Positions 7,743-17,206 of a DNA stretch of 36,730 nt are shown here, piece after piece. The number at the start of each line of letters is the position of its first letter. Within the stretch, counting starts at the first letter, position 1. The stretch is from an uncultured Spirochaetia bacterium. GTDB taxonomy: Bacteria; Spirochaetota; Brachyspiria; Brachyspirales; Brachyspiraceae. The notes under the pieces were generated by a model. The model worked only from the letters and a program-made list of their open reading frames with translations, was not told where the DNA came from and searched no databases. The translations under genes and the position numbers were made by a program. Location of the stretch: assembly GCA_947040945.1 (NCBI GenBank), contig CAMRCO010000011.1:1-36730 (forward strand), written 5' to 3'.

Positions 7743-7787
7743 AACTTATTTGTTACAATATAATACAATTATGGTAACAAATAAGTT
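7743..7787 (+). promoter_or_regulatory. Perfect 14-base inverted repeat centred on a TATAAT box
   Basis: AACTTATTTGTTAC (7743-7756) and GTAACAAATAAGTT (7774-7787) are exact reverse complements, 17 bases apart. The spacer holds a perfect -10 box TATAAT (7759-7764); no good -35 is visible. If transcription starts about 7 bases past the -10 (near 7771), the left arm is not transcribed. The repeat would then act as a DNA operator bracketing the promoter rather than as an RNA hairpin. It lies directly in front of the iron-transporter operon. Confidence 0.6.
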
Positions 7788-7806
7788 ATTAATAGAAAAA
7801 AACTAT

Positions 7807-8799
7807 ATGGATACTACAATTAAATATTATAAATATTCTTTTGCTATGTTTTTGTTGATAGTCATTTTATCAATTGTTTCACTTTTTGTTGGAGTAATTG
7901 ATATATCACTAGAGGGAATATTAAATAGTGATTTTAAGCAAATTAATATTTTGCTTATTTCTCGTCTACCTAGACTATTAGCTATTTTTTGTGCGGGTAT
8001 TGGTATGAGTGTAGCAGGACTTATTATGCAAAATTTATGTATGAATAAATTTGTTTCCCCTTCTACAAGTTCAACCATTGCTTTTGCTCAATTTGGAGTA
8101 CTACTATCATTAATTTGGTTTAATGGTTTAGTTTTATGGCAAAAAACAACTATTATTTTTATAATTTCAATAATGGGGACATGGATTTTTATTTGGTTTA
8201 CGCAGAAAATTAAATTTAAGAATATAATTATGGTTCCACTCATTGGTATTATGTTTGGAAATGTAATTGGTGGGATTACAACTCATTTTGCCTATACTCA
8301 TGGAGTTATGCAATCATTAAACTCGATACTTGTAGGTGACTTTTCTTTAATTATTAGAGGAAGATATGAAATAGTATTTTTAGTTATACCACTAATTATT
8401 ATTTCGTATATTTATGCGAATCATTTTAATATTGTGGGTCTGGGTGAAGATTTTTCAAAAAATTTAGGAGTAAATTATAAAAAGATTTTATTTTTAGGTT
8501 TATCTATTGCCGCACTTATAACGACAAGTATTGTAATTACTGTTGGAACTATATCTTATCTTGGTTTAATTGTTCCAAATATTGTATCTATGTTTCGTGG
8601 AGATAAAATTAGAGGAAATCTTTTAGATGTTTCTTTGTTTGGAGCGTTATTTGTTCTTGTATGTGATATTTTGGGTAGGATTTTGATATATCCTTATGAG
8701 CTACCTATAGACTTGATTACAGGTGTTGTGGGGAGTTTTATTTTTCTTATGCTTATGCTTAAAAATTTAAGTCCTACTGTAAAGGTAAAAAATAAATGA
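7807..8799 (+). CDS. Iron-siderophore ABC transporter permease, FecCD family (CeuB/YclN type)
   Basis: Inner-membrane subunit moving ferric siderophore from the binding protein into the cytoplasm. The product is almost entirely hydrophobic with about nine membrane segments. It has the family motifs SRLPRLLAIFCAGIGMSVAG near the N-terminus, and LGVNYKK and GTISYLGLIVPNIV in the coupling region that contacts the ATPase. The frame is open from a TTG at 7750 with ATGs at 7771 and 7807, none with a good Shine-Dalgarno. I chose 7807 because 330 residues and a short tail before the first membrane segment fit the family. A start at 7771 would be nearly leaderless from the TATAAT at 7759. It overlaps the next gene by ATGA. 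Confidence 0.9.
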   Translation: MDTTIKYYKYSFAMFLLIVILSIVSLFVGVIDISLEGILNSDFKQINILLISRLPRLLAIFCAGIGMSVAGLIMQNLCMNKFVSPSTSSTIAFAQFGVLLSLIWFNGLVLWQKTTIIFIISIMGTWIFIWFTQKIKFKNIIMVPLIGIMFGNVIGGITTHFAYTHGVMQSLNSILVGDFSLIIRGRYEIVFLVIPLIIISYIYANHFNIVGLGEDFSKNLGVNYKKILFLGLSIAALITTSIVITVGTISYLGLIVPNIVSMFRGDKIRGNLLDVSLFGALFVLVCDILGRILIYPYELPIDLITGVVGSFIFLMLMLKNLSPTVKVKNK

Positions 8800-9755
8800 T
8801 TAAAACTATATATGCAAAAAAAATGCTTATTATAGCTATATTGACATTAATTCTTATTTTAGTTTATCAATTTATTTTTGTTGATATGGATTTTTTATAT
8901 TATGCTATGTATATAAGAACACCAAAACTTATAGCTATGATTATAGCCTCTTTTTGTATTGGTTGTGCAAGTATAGTTTTTCAATCTATTATAAATAACC
9001 GAATTGTAACACCTTGCCTTTTGGGGATGAATGCTTTGTATATTCTTGTGCATACTTCTATAGCATTTGTTTTTGGAGTATCAAGTGTTTTTTTATCGAA
9101 TAAGAATATATCTTTTACTATTGATATAGTATTAATGTCATTTGTATCTACAACGGTTTATAGTTTTCTATTTCGTAAAACAAAATATAATATTTTATAT
9201 GTACTTTTGTCAGGTACAGTAATGGCAACATTATTTAGAAGTATATCAAATACTTTAATACGAACTATTGACCCTAATGAATATGATGTGCTTCAGGCTA
9301 GTTTAATTGCAGGGTTTTCTGATGTGAATAGTGATATTATTTTAATGTCAGTTATAATTATAATTTTTGTTATTTTTATATTTAGAAAAGAGATAAAACT
9401 GTTAGATGTAATTACATTAGGTAAAAATCAGTCCATAAACTTAGGTGTAGACTATGATAAAACTATAAGCAAGCTTTTACTTGGTGTAACGCTTTTTATT
9501 ACAGTTGCAACAGCTTTAGTAGGTCCAATTTCTTTTTTAGGTTTAATCATTGCTAATCTATCAAGAGAATTATTTAAAACTTATCGCCATTCATATTTAA
9601 TGATGGGTTCGTTTTTAATTGGCGTTATTGTGCTTATTTTTGGGCAAATTCTTATTGAACATGTGTTTTCATTTAACACAGTAATTTCTGTTTTTATTAA
9701 TCTTTTTGGTGGAATATATTTTTTATACTTAATTCTAAAAAACAAAGGCATGTAA
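8796..9755 (+). CDS. Iron-siderophore ABC transporter permease, second FecCD subunit (CeuC/YclO type)
   Basis: Partner permease of the preceding gene; the two form the membrane channel. The 319 residues contain about nine membrane segments. Family landmarks are RTPKLIAMIIASFCIGCASI at the start, LGVDYDKTI before the coupling helix, and VGPISFLGLIIANLSRELF. The start ATG overlaps the previous stop (ATGA), indicating translational coupling. The ATPase gene starts 3 bases after the stop. Confidence 0.92.
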   Translation: MIKTIYAKKMLIIAILTLILILVYQFIFVDMDFLYYAMYIRTPKLIAMIIASFCIGCASIVFQSIINNRIVTPCLLGMNALYILVHTSIAFVFGVSSVFLSNKNISFTIDIVLMSFVSTTVYSFLFRKTKYNILYVLLSGTVMATLFRSISNTLIRTIDPNEYDVLQASLIAGFSDVNSDIILMSVIIIIFVIFIFRKEIKLLDVITLGKNQSINLGVDYDKTISKLLLGVTLFITVATALVGPISFLGLIIANLSRELFKTYRHSYLMMGSFLIGVIVLIFGQILIEHVFSFNTVISVFINLFGGIYFLYLILKNKGM

Positions 9756-9758
9756 TCT

Positions 9759-10511
9759 ATGAAAATTAAATTATTAAATAAATCTTATGGTTCAAATAAA
9801 ATTGTAGAAGATGTTAGTTTTAAATTACCACGTGGCAAAGTAATTTCTTTTATAGGACCAAATGGTGCTGGAAAATCTACAGTTTTAAATATTATTACAA
9901 GGTTAGTAAAAAAAGATAGTGGAGAAATTGAATTTGATAATAAAAAAATGGAAAAATGGAAAAGTAATGAATTATCAAAAAGGCTTGCTATTCTAACGCA
10001 AACTAACAATATAACAATGAAACTTACTGTAAAAGAACTCGTGTCTTTTGGTAGATTTCCTTATAGTGGAAGTAATCTGACAAAAGAGGATCATGATAAA
10101 GTTTATGAAGCTATAAAATATATGGAGCTTCTCGAACTTGAAAATAGATTTATTGATGAATTATCAGGTGGGCAAAGACAACGTGCTTATATTGCTATGG
10201 TAATTGCTCAAGATACAGATTTTGTATTTTTAGATGAGCCTACTAACAGTTTAGATATATATCACTCATCAAATATGATGAAAATACTTCGTAGATTATG
10301 TGATGAATTTGGGAAGACTGTTATTTTGGTACTGCATGAAATTAATTTTGCTGCTACCTATTCTGATTATATAGGGGCATTCAAAGACGGAAAATTATAT
10401 AAATTTGATGAGGTATCAAAAGTCATAACAAGTGAAACCTTAAAAGAATTATATAATGTAGATTTCTCTATTAAGATGATAAACGGCAAACCAATTTCGA
10501 TTTATTACTAG
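9759..10511 (+). CDS. Iron-siderophore ABC transporter ATP-binding protein (CeuD/YclP type)
   Basis: Cytoplasmic ATPase driving the two permeases. The 250 residues show all ABC motifs: Walker A GPNGAGKST (33-41), Q-loop Gln at about 81, signature LSGGQRQR (135-142), Walker B FVFLDEP (155-161) and the switch His in VLHEIN (193). LTVKELVSFGRFPYSG is typical of the siderophore (FepC-like) subfamily. It is coupled to the permeases by a 3-base gap and followed 62 bases later by the binding protein. Confidence 0.95.
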   Translation: MKIKLLNKSYGSNKIVEDVSFKLPRGKVISFIGPNGAGKSTVLNIITRLVKKDSGEIEFDNKKMEKWKSNELSKRLAILTQTNNITMKLTVKELVSFGRFPYSGSNLTKEDHDKVYEAIKYMELLELENRFIDELSGGQRQRAYIAMVIAQDTDFVFLDEPTNSLDIYHSSNMMKILRRLCDEFGKTVILVLHEINFAATYSDYIGAFKDGKLYKFDEVSKVITSETLKELYNVDFSIKMINGKPISIYY

Positions 10512-10524
10512 TTAATATAAAGGT

Positions 10525-10547
10525 TAGACTATAGCCTATTATATAAT
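10525..10547 (+). promoter_or_regulatory. Possible internal promoter and operator before the binding-protein gene
   Basis: The 62-base gap has a near-palindrome TAGACTATAGCCTA (10525-10538, one mismatched pair) and a perfect TATAAT (10542-10547), 27 bases before the start codon. No convincing -35 is seen at standard spacing. A separate promoter would let the binding protein be made in excess over the permeases; this is weakly supported. Confidence 0.3.
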
Positions 10548-10573
10548 AATATACTTCAAAGGAGATTTTAAAA

Positions 10574-11521
10574 ATGAAAAAAATATTTTATATTATTTTT
10601 ATGGTTGTTATGAGTATGTCTTTTTTAGCTTGTGCTTCTAATGATATAGACACAAAGGCAGAAATGATTGTAATACAAGTGGATAATGGAAAAAAAGAAA
10701 TGATAGACGTAGAGGTTCCATTTGATCCACAGAGAGTAGTTTGTTTAAATTATATTTCTATTGATATTCTTGATAAGTTGGGACTTGGAGACAGAATTGT
10801 AGGTATGATTAAAAATGGTTCTGTTCCTGAGCATCTTAAAAAATATGAAGATAATGAGAACATTGCTAATTTAGGTGGAATGAAAGATATTGATATGGAA
10901 GCTTTAATGGCATTGCAGCCTGATATAATACTATCAAGTGATAGAACTGCCTCAAAATATAATGAGTTTATAAAAATCGCTCCAACTGTGGCTTCTTATA
11001 TTGATTATAAAAAAGGTTTTTATAATGGATTTAAAGAAAATGTTCTAAAACACACCACTATTTTTAATAAAAGTAATGAAGTGGAGGTAATTATAGCAGA
11101 TTATGACAAAAGGATTAAAGCATTAAAAGAAAAGAGTAGTGGTAAAACTGCTATATTGGGTATTTTCTCTGGTGGAACATTTAATACATTAGGCAATAAT
11201 GGGCGTATTTCTATTATAACTACTGACTTGGGATTTGAGAATACTGCTTCTGATATTGATGTAAACCATGGTAATATTTCATCTTATGAATTATTGCTAG
11301 CTAAAAACCCTGAGTATATTTTTGTATTAGATAAAGATACTGCTGTCGGTGCAGAGGCTAAATCGGCAAAAGAAATGCTTGATAATGAACTCGTACATCA
11401 GACTGAAGCATATAAAAATAACAATATCATATACTTAGAGCCGGGTGGGGTTTGGTATTTAGCAGATGGAGGAATTACCTCAATGGATATTATTCTTAAA
11501 AATTTAGAGAATTCTATTTAA
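10574..11521 (+). CDS. Siderophore-binding lipoprotein, CeuE/FatB/YclQ type
   Basis: Periplasmic receptor for ferric siderophore, anchored by lipid. The 315 residues begin with a lipoprotein signal, MKKIFYIIFMVVMSMSFLAC (Cys 20), after a strong AAAGGAG. The two-lobed class III fold is marked by VPFDPQRVVCLNY, LGLGDRIVGM and LQPDIILSSDR. Towards the C-terminus NHGNISSYE carries His 232 and GVWYLADGG carries Tyr 295. In Campylobacter CeuE a His and a Tyr with nearly the same spacing coordinate iron bound by tetradentate catecholates. The gene order permease-permease-ATPase-lipoprotein equals ceuBCDE and yclNOPQ. The catecholate substrate is inferred; the adjacent outer-membrane receptor is broken. 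Confidence 0.93.
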   Translation: MKKIFYIIFMVVMSMSFLACASNDIDTKAEMIVIQVDNGKKEMIDVEVPFDPQRVVCLNYISIDILDKLGLGDRIVGMIKNGSVPEHLKKYEDNENIANLGGMKDIDMEALMALQPDIILSSDRTASKYNEFIKIAPTVASYIDYKKGFYNGFKENVLKHTTIFNKSNEVEVIIADYDKRIKALKEKSSGKTAILGIFSGGTFNTLGNNGRISIITTDLGFENTASDIDVNHGNISSYELLLAKNPEYIFVLDKDTAVGAEAKSAKEMLDNELVHQTEAYKNNNIIYLEPGGVWYLADGGITSMDIILKNLENSI

Positions 11522-11624
11522 ATGCTTAGAGTTTTATTTTATCTGAATAGTAAGCAAATGTATTTTTCATAAAACATAATAAAAAAGAGTTGTTATTTTC
11601 TAAAAAAGGATTGCAGAACTTTAA

Positions 11625-12281
11625 GTGCTAGTAAAAAAACTTTATGAGGGAAATATCAAAACAACATCTAAAGAGGTAATGCTAACTCCTACATTAAAAG
11701 CGAAGTCCACGCATAATTTTGAAAACGGTACTAGTCATAATACGAAAACTATTAATGTTAGTATAGTCATGATTAAGAGTAGTTCTCCACCGCCTGATTA
11801 TTATATGGAAGATATTAATTTTGAAATTGAAAATAAGTTTATAGATGCAGCTTGGAAAATATATTGGCTTTGATATAGTTTTTTATGTGGTAGTGATTCT
11901 GATATAGATAGTGTTGTAGATTTAGATGTTACAGCAGGTGTTCGTTATCAATTAAATATTCGTGATGCGTCTGGTTTTTCGAATACAAATCCTTTACATT
12001 CACTTTTTCCTGAAGTAGGTATAGTATTAAAATCTGTTGATATGCTTACTATTAAAGGTCATGGTGAAATATTAGATATTTTTGAAAAAGATATTGAAAC
12101 TATAATTGACTTGGAACTTGCGAGAATAAGTTTTTATTTTTTAATACTTGTTGATAACTCTAAAGTAATGGATATTATGACAGAGGAACAGTTTAGTAAA
12201 ATCAATGATATAAATTATGAATATCAAAAGTTTGCTTTAATATTAAAAAAGTTAAAATCTTATAGTATGCTAATTAACTAG
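11625..12281 (+). pseudogene. Broken gene of unknown function, interrupted by one TGA
   Basis: One reading frame runs from a GTG at 11625 to a TAA at 12279-12281, interrupted only by TGA at 11871-11873. The first part includes LYEGNIKTTSKEVMLTPTLK. After the TGA come VVDLDVTAGVRYQLNIRDAS, LFPEVGIVLKS and a charged helical tail ending KKLKSYSMLIN. Alternating hydrophobic stretches suggest part of a beta-barrel, but no signal peptide or clear Shine-Dalgarno remains. I do not recognise the family. It is probably a truncated, inactivated outer-membrane-type gene. Two separate small genes are a less likely reading, since both parts share a frame. Confidence 0.5.
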
Positions 12282-12379
12282 TATATAATAATAGTTTTTT
12301 TCTAGACTAATATAATTTAAGTTTTTTTTGTTAATGACATAGCATGCGAGTAGAATCAAAATAATATATGTCATTTACT

Positions 12380-12408
12380 TTGCAAAAAAGTATTTATTGT
12401 GATATCAT
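12380..12408 (+). promoter_or_regulatory. Promoter for gatA
   Basis: TTGCAA (12380-12385) and TATCAT (12403-12408) are separated by exactly 17 bases and lie 28 bases before the gatA ATG. A 9-base inverted repeat AATGACATA / TATGTCATT (12333-12341 and 12367-12375) flanks the region upstream; its role is unknown. Confidence 0.6.
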
Positions 12409-12436
12409 TGTAAGAAATATAATATAGGATTTTTGT

Positions 12437-13888
12437 ATGAAATTAACAGATTTAACTATAAAGCAAGTACATGAGAAGTTGTACAAAAAAGAAATTAGTA
12501 CTAAAGAGCTTTTAGAAAGTGTGATTAATGCGGTTAAGGAAGACGATAAAAGAGAAGATAAAATATATTCTTATATAGAATTATTTGAAAGTGATGCATA
12601 TAATCAGGCAGAAAAAGCTCAAGAGAAAATAAACAAAGGCGAAACTTTGCCTCTATTAGGTATTCCTGTATCAATTAAAGATAATATTTTGTACAAGGGT
12701 CATTTAATGACAGCTTCAAGTAAAATGCTTGATGGATATGTCGCTCCATATACATCTCCTGTTGTAGAAAGGCTTATAGAAGCTGGTGCTATAATTGTTG
12801 GTAGAACTAACATGGATGAATATGCTATGGGTGGCACAACTGAGACATCAATATATGGCGTTACAAGAAATCCTCGTAACAGAAATTATGTGCCCGGTGG
12901 TTCATCAGGTGGTTCTGCTGCAAGTGTTGCTGGTAATTTTTCTTTTGGCTCTTTAGGTAGTGATACTGGTGGGTCAGTTAGACAACCCGCTTCTTTTTGT
13001 GGTGTTGTTGGAGTTAAACCTACTTATGGACGTGTGCCTCGTGAGGGCTGTGTTGCTATGGCTTCAAGCCTAGATCAAGTAGGAACATTTGGAAAAGATG
13101 TTTATGATGCTGCTTTAATGACAAAAGTGGTGTCAGGTTATAATAAAAAAGAGTCTACAACACTAAATATTCCTGTAGGTGATTATGATAAGGCTAATGA
13201 AAAAGATATTTCTGGTGTTAAAATAGGATTGCCTATTGAATATTTTGAGTCTAATTTAATATGTGCTGATGTTAGGAGAAATGTTGAGCAATCTATAAAA
13301 AATTTAGAAAAAAATGGTGCAAAAATAGTAAATATTAATCTTCCTCACTCTAAATATGGCTCTATGGTTTATACTGCTGTAATGTGTCTTGAGGTAGCGA
13401 GTAATATGGGGCGTTTTGACGGAATAAGATATGGTTTTCATCCTCAGGGCGACTTCAATCTTGAAGAATACTATATTGAAGCTAGAAGTAAATCATTTGA
13501 TTTTGAAGCTAAGGCTAGAATTATTTTCGGTAGTCTTTTAGCGGGTAATAAATGCTTTGAAAGTCATTATAAACATGCTTTAAAAGTTAGAGCTCTTATG
13601 CAGGCTGATTTTGAGAATGCTTTTAAGGAAATAGATGTTATAATTTCCCCAACAACACCTGTTACAGCTTCTTTGCTTGGTTCTCGTGACCAAACTGAAA
13701 CAGAATTAAACTTTTTAGCAGATAGTTATACATCAAATATTAACTTGGTGGGTCTTCCTGCGATGAGTGTTCCTTGTGGAGTTGATGGTAATGATATGCC
13801 TGTGGGGCTACAAGTTATAGCTAATAAATTTGAAGAGAGTACTATGTTTAGTGTTGCCTATGCGCATGAACGTTTGCTTAATTCTTAG
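12437..13888 (+). CDS. gatA: Aspartyl/glutamyl-tRNA amidotransferase subunit A
   Basis: GatA releases ammonia from glutamine for the conversion of Glu-tRNA(Gln) and Asp-tRNA(Asn) to the amidated forms, working with GatB and GatC. The 483 residues are full length for the family. The amidase triad is visible: Lys 81 in GIPVSIKDN, cis-Ser 156 in PGGSSGGSAAS and nucleophile Ser 180 in GSDTGGSVRQPA. AGGA precedes the ATG. gatB and gatC are not in the window, so the complex is encoded at more than one locus. Its presence implies an indirect route for Gln-tRNA and/or Asn-tRNA. Confidence 0.97.
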   Translation: MKLTDLTIKQVHEKLYKKEISTKELLESVINAVKEDDKREDKIYSYIELFESDAYNQAEKAQEKINKGETLPLLGIPVSIKDNILYKGHLMTASSKMLDGYVAPYTSPVVERLIEAGAIIVGRTNMDEYAMGGTTETSIYGVTRNPRNRNYVPGGSSGGSAASVAGNFSFGSLGSDTGGSVRQPASFCGVVGVKPTYGRVPREGCVAMASSLDQVGTFGKDVYDAALMTKVVSGYNKKESTTLNIPVGDYDKANEKDISGVKIGLPIEYFESNLICADVRRNVEQSIKNLEKNGAKIVNINLPHSKYGSMVYTAVMCLEVASNMGRFDGIRYGFHPQGDFNLEEYYIEARSKSFDFEAKARIIFGSLLAGNKCFESHYKHALKVRALMQADFENAFKEIDVIISPTTPVTASLLGSRDQTETELNFLADSYTSNINLVGLPAMSVPCGVDGNDMPVGLQVIANKFEESTMFSVAYAHERLLNS

Positions 13889-13954
13889 TTTAGTGCTTTA
13901 TTTTACATTTATTGTTTAAAATGGTTGGTTTTGAGTAAAAAAGTGTGAAAAAAT

Positions 13955-13993
13955 TGGTATAATAGCTTGATTTTTTTATTATTTAGGTATAAT
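13955..13993 (+). promoter_or_regulatory. Tandem promoters of the ribosomal supercluster
   Basis: The 287-base gap between gatA and rpsL holds two consensus -10 boxes, TATAAT at 13958-13963 (extended by an upstream TGG) and TATAAT at 13988-13993. The second has TTGATT at 13967-13972 as a -35 candidate with a short 15-base spacer. Transcription from either leaves a leader of about 175-210 bases before rpsL. The leader contains a small hairpin (14122-14139, stem TCATCG/CGGTGA) but no structure I can assign to a known ribosomal-protein autoregulatory site. Confidence 0.6.
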
Positions 13994-14175
13994 ATAAACA
14001 GTATTGTCAGGTAGGAATTAAAGCTTTACAAATATAAGTGTTTTTGACCTTATAGTAAAAAGGCTCGTTACTTCTTAATTGGAATAGCGTTTTCGTACTA
14101 TTAATAATTTGAGTATTATAGTCATCGTTTGGTCGGTGATTGGTTTGAAATAAAAATATTTTAGAGGATTGTTGT

Positions 14176-14550
14176 ATGCCTACAATTAATCAGTTGATTA
14201 GAAAAGGTCGCAAGCGTATAGTTAATAAGACTAAGTCGCCTGCGCTTCAGAAATGTCCGCAAAGAGAAGGGGTTTGTACTCGTGTTACAACGACTACGCC
14301 TAAAAAACCTAACTCAGCTATGCGAAAAATTGCCCGTGTTCGTTTAACAAACGGTATTGAAGTTACAGCTTACATACCTGGAATTGATCACACACTTCAA
14401 GAGCACAATAGAGTTCTTATACGTGGCGGTCGTGTTAAAGATTTACCTGGTTGTCGTTACCACATTATTAGAGGTACTCGTGAAGCAACAGGTGTTGAAA
14501 ATAGAAAGAAAAGTAGAAGTAAGTATGGTTCTAAGAGACCAAAGGCTTAA
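14176..14550 (+). CDS. rpsL: 30S ribosomal protein S12
   Basis: Decoding-centre protein of the small subunit; 124 residues, usual length. It has [12 protein letters not shown] with the Lys equivalent to E. coli Lys 43, and GGRVKDLPG with the equivalent of Lys 88. Both are the unmutated residues of streptomycin-sensitive ribosomes. AGAGGA precedes the ATG. First gene of the str operon; rpsG follows after 12 bases. Confidence 0.98.
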   Translation: MPTINQLIRKGRKRIVNKTKSPALQKCPQREGVCTRVTTTTPKKPNSAMRKIARVRLTNGIEVTAYIPGIDHTLQEHNRVLIRGGRVKDLPGCRYHIIRGTREATGVENRKKSRSKYGSKRPKA

Positions 14551-14562
14551 GTGGAGTAATAT

Positions 14563-15033
14563 ATGGCAAGACGAAGAAGAGCTAAAGTTAGGGTTGTCTC
14601 AGGCGATCCTATATATGGAAGTATCGTTGTTACTAAGTTTATAAATAGACTCATGTATGAAGGTAAGAAAAGTAAGTCTGAGGCTATTTTTTATAAAGCT
14701 TTGGAGATAACTAAAGAGAAAGTAGGTAAAGAAGGTTTGGAGGCTTTTAACGAGGCTTTAGACAATATAAGACCTAGAGCGGAAGTTAAGTCTAGACGAG
14801 TTGGTGGTTCTACATATCAGGTTCCTGTTGATGTTAGACCAGATAGACAAAATTCGCTTGCTTTTAAATGGCTTATTAATGCAGCGAGAGCACGTGGTGG
14901 AAGAAGCATGATAGAAAAGCTTGCTAATGAAATGATAGACGCAGTTAATAATACTGGTGGCGCTGTACGTAAGAAGGAAGAAATACATAGAATGGCAGAA
15001 GGTAACAAAGCTTTTGCTCATTTTAAATGGTAG
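14563..15033 (+). CDS. rpsG: 30S ribosomal protein S7
   Basis: Primary 16S rRNA binder nucleating the small-subunit head; 156 residues, usual length. Recognisable by [10 protein letters not shown] at the start, [20 protein letters not shown] in the middle, and [20 protein letters not shown] at the end. It lies between rpsL and fusA in the standard str order, with short gaps on both sides. In other bacteria S7 represses this operon; no matching site was identified here. Confidence 0.98.
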   Translation: MARRRRAKVRVVSGDPIYGSIVVTKFINRLMYEGKKSKSEAIFYKALEITKEKVGKEGLEAFNEALDNIRPRAEVKSRRVGGSTYQVPVDVRPDRQNSLAFKWLINAARARGGRSMIEKLANEMIDAVNNTGGAVRKKEEIHRMAEGNKAFAHFKW

Positions 15034-15050
15034 TATAGGGAGATTTTTAA

Positions 15051-17132
15051 GTGGCACGTGAATATTCATTAGAAAACACCCGTAATATTGGTATTATGGC
15101 TCATATTGATGCTGGTAAAACCACGCTCAGTGAACGTATACTTTATTATACAGGTAAAACATATAAGATTGGAGAGGTTCACGAAGGTGGAGCTGAAATG
15201 GACTGGATGGAGCAGGAAAAAGAACGTGGTATTACTATTACGTCTGCTGCTACAACTTGTTTTTGGAAAGGTAATAGAATTAACCTTATAGATACTCCCG
15301 GTCACGTTGATTTTACAGCTGAAGTTGAGCGTTCTTTAAGAGTTTTGGATAGTGCTGTTGGTGTTTTTTGTTCAGTTGGTGGGGTCCAGCCTCAAAGTGA
15401 AACTGTATGGAGACAAGCTAGCGATTATAAAATCCCTAGGGCAGTATTTGTTAATAAAATGGATAGGGTTGGTGCTGATTTTTATTCTGTTTTAGAACAG
15501 ACTAGAACAAGGCTTAAGGCTAATACTCATCCTATAGTGTTACCTATTGGTGCTGAGAGTAATTTCGAAGGCGTTGTTGATTTAGTTACAATGAAAGAAT
15601 TTGTTTGGTCTGGTACTGATGACGGAACAACTTACGATATAAAAGAGATTAGAGAAGAGCTTAAAGCTAAGGCTACTGAGTATAGAGAGGCTTTACTTGA
15701 GGCGATAGTAGAACATGATCATGATATCATGGAGAAGTATTTGAATGGGGAAACGATTGATGAGGCGACTGTTGTGTCTCTTATAAGGACTGCTACTTTA
15801 TCTGCTGAATTTTTTCCTATGATGTGTGGAACTGCTTTTAAGAATAAGGGTATTCAGTCTTTGATAGATTCTATCATAGCGTATATGCCTTCTCCTCTTG
15901 ATAAACCAGAAATTGAGGGTGTTGATGTTGATGGTAATCTCCTAACAAGATCTGTGTCTGATACTGAAAAGTTTAGTGCTTTGGCATTTAAGATTATGAC
16001 AGACCCTCATGTTGGTAAGATAGCATTTTTTAGAGTTTATTCTGGTGTTTTAGAATCTGGTTCTTACATTTATAATGCTACGAAAGGTAAACGTGAGAGA
16101 ATAGGTAGAATACTTCAGATGCATGCTAATAAGCGTGAAGAAATTAATGAAGTATATGCAGGAGATATTGCCGCTGCTGTTGGTCTTAAAGATACAACTA
16201 CAGGCGATACACTTTGTCCTGAAAATGCTCCTATAATTCTTGAGTCGATGAATTTTCCAGAGCCTGTTATTACAGTTGCTATAGAGCCTAAAACGAAAGG
16301 TGATAGAGATAAAATGTCTACAGCTTTATCAAGGCTTGCTGATGAGGATCCTACATTTAAGGTTAGCTTTAATGAAGAGACAAGTCAGACAATTATCGCA
16401 GGTATGGGTGAACTTCACCTTGAGATTATTTGTGATAGGATGAAAAGAGAGTATAAAGTTGAGGCTGACGTTGGTCGTCCTCAAGTTTCATATAGAGAAG
16501 GGATTAAGAATAAAGTTGAAGTTGAAGGTAAATTTGTTCGTCAGTCTGGTGGTAAGGGTCAATATGGTCATGTATGGCTTAAAGTTGAGCCTAATGAGTC
16601 TAATGCTGGATTCAAGTTTGTTAATGATATTGTTGGTGGATCAGTTCCACGTGAATATATTCCTGCTGTTGAGAAAGGTTGTATTGAAGCTTTAGCTACA
16701 GGTATTTTGGCTAATTATCCAATGCTTGATGTTATAGTTACTCTTTTTGACGGTTCATCTCACGATGTTGACTCATCTGAAATGGCGTTTAAGATAGCGG
16801 GTTCGATTGGATTTAAAGAAGGTTGTAGGAAAGCTGATCCTTATCTGCTTGAGCCTATGATGCAAGTTGAGGTCGTAACTCCTGATGATTACATGGGAGA
16901 TATTATAGGAGACTTAGCGTCAAGACGTGGACAGGTTCATGGATTTACGGATAGAAGTGGTTATAAAGTAGTTAATGCTACAGTTCCGCTTGCTGAGATG
17001 TTTGGGTATTCTACAAGTGTTAGGAACGTATCTCAAGGGCGAGCGAGTTATAACATGCAGTTTTCTCAGTATGAGGAAGTGCCTAAGAGTGTTGCCGAAG
17101 AGATTATCGGTGTACGAATGGGTGGTAAGTAA
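15051..17132 (+). CDS. fusA: Elongation factor G
   Basis: Translocation GTPase, 693 residues, full length. The GTP-binding motifs are all canonical: AHIDAGKTT (P-loop), [11 protein letters not shown] (switch I), DTPGHVDF (switch II) and NKMDR. The later domains include [32 protein letters not shown] and [11 protein letters not shown]. It starts with GTG behind AGGGAG at good spacing. Its normal switch I contrasts with that of the neighbouring EF-Tu. Confidence 0.98.
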   Translation: MAREYSLENTRNIGIMAHIDAGKTTLSERILYYTGKTYKIGEVHEGGAEMDWMEQEKERGITITSAATTCFWKGNRINLIDTPGHVDFTAEVERSLRVLDSAVGVFCSVGGVQPQSETVWRQASDYKIPRAVFVNKMDRVGADFYSVLEQTRTRLKANTHPIVLPIGAESNFEGVVDLVTMKEFVWSGTDDGTTYDIKEIREELKAKATEYREALLEAIVEHDHDIMEKYLNGETIDEATVVSLIRTATLSAEFFPMMCGTAFKNKGIQSLIDSIIAYMPSPLDKPEIEGVDVDGNLLTRSVSDTEKFSALAFKIMTDPHVGKIAFFRVYSGVLESGSYIYNATKGKRERIGRILQMHANKREEINEVYAGDIAAAVGLKDTTTGDTLCPENAPIILESMNFPEPVITVAIEPKTKGDRDKMSTALSRLADEDPTFKVSFNEETSQTIIAGMGELHLEIICDRMKREYKVEADVGRPQVSYREGIKNKVEVEGKFVRQSGGKGQYGHVWLKVEPNESNAGFKFVNDIVGGSVPREYIPAVEKGCIEALATGILANYPMLDVIVTLFDGSSHDVDSSEMAFKIAGSIGFKEGCRKADPYLLEPMMQVEVVTPDDYMGDIIGDLASRRGQVHGFTDRSGYKVVNATVPLAEMFGYSTSVRNVSQGRASYNMQFSQYEEVPKSVAEEIIGVRMGGK

Positions 17133-17206
17133 ATAGTTTGGTAAGATTAAGGTAATGAAAGTAAAAATAAATTGACTTTTTAGTAAGTATTTATGGAGGA
17201 TTAAAA

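Noticed and set aside
11871-11873. TGA read as tryptophan or selenocysteine
   Set aside because: TGA ends the first permease gene normally at 8797-8799, no selenocysteine hairpin is evident after 11873, and the surrounding gene looks truncated. A plain nonsense codon is simpler.
6410-12436. A new mobile or defence system in the accessory stretch
   Set aside because: The genes there are a siderophore transporter plus remnants. No transposase, integrase, nuclease, toxin-antitoxin pair, terminal repeats or repeat-spacer array is seen.
13889-14175. tRNA, small RNA or riboswitch in the leader before rpsL
   Set aside because: Only two -10 boxes and a 6-pair hairpin are visible. No cloverleaf, T-loop or known riboswitch core was recognised.
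14357-14644. Frame overlapping rpsL and rpsG that could look like a gene
   Set aside because: It is an out-of-frame shadow of two certain ribosomal genes, with no start signal or family resemblance. The same applies to antisense frames throughout 14-34 kb.
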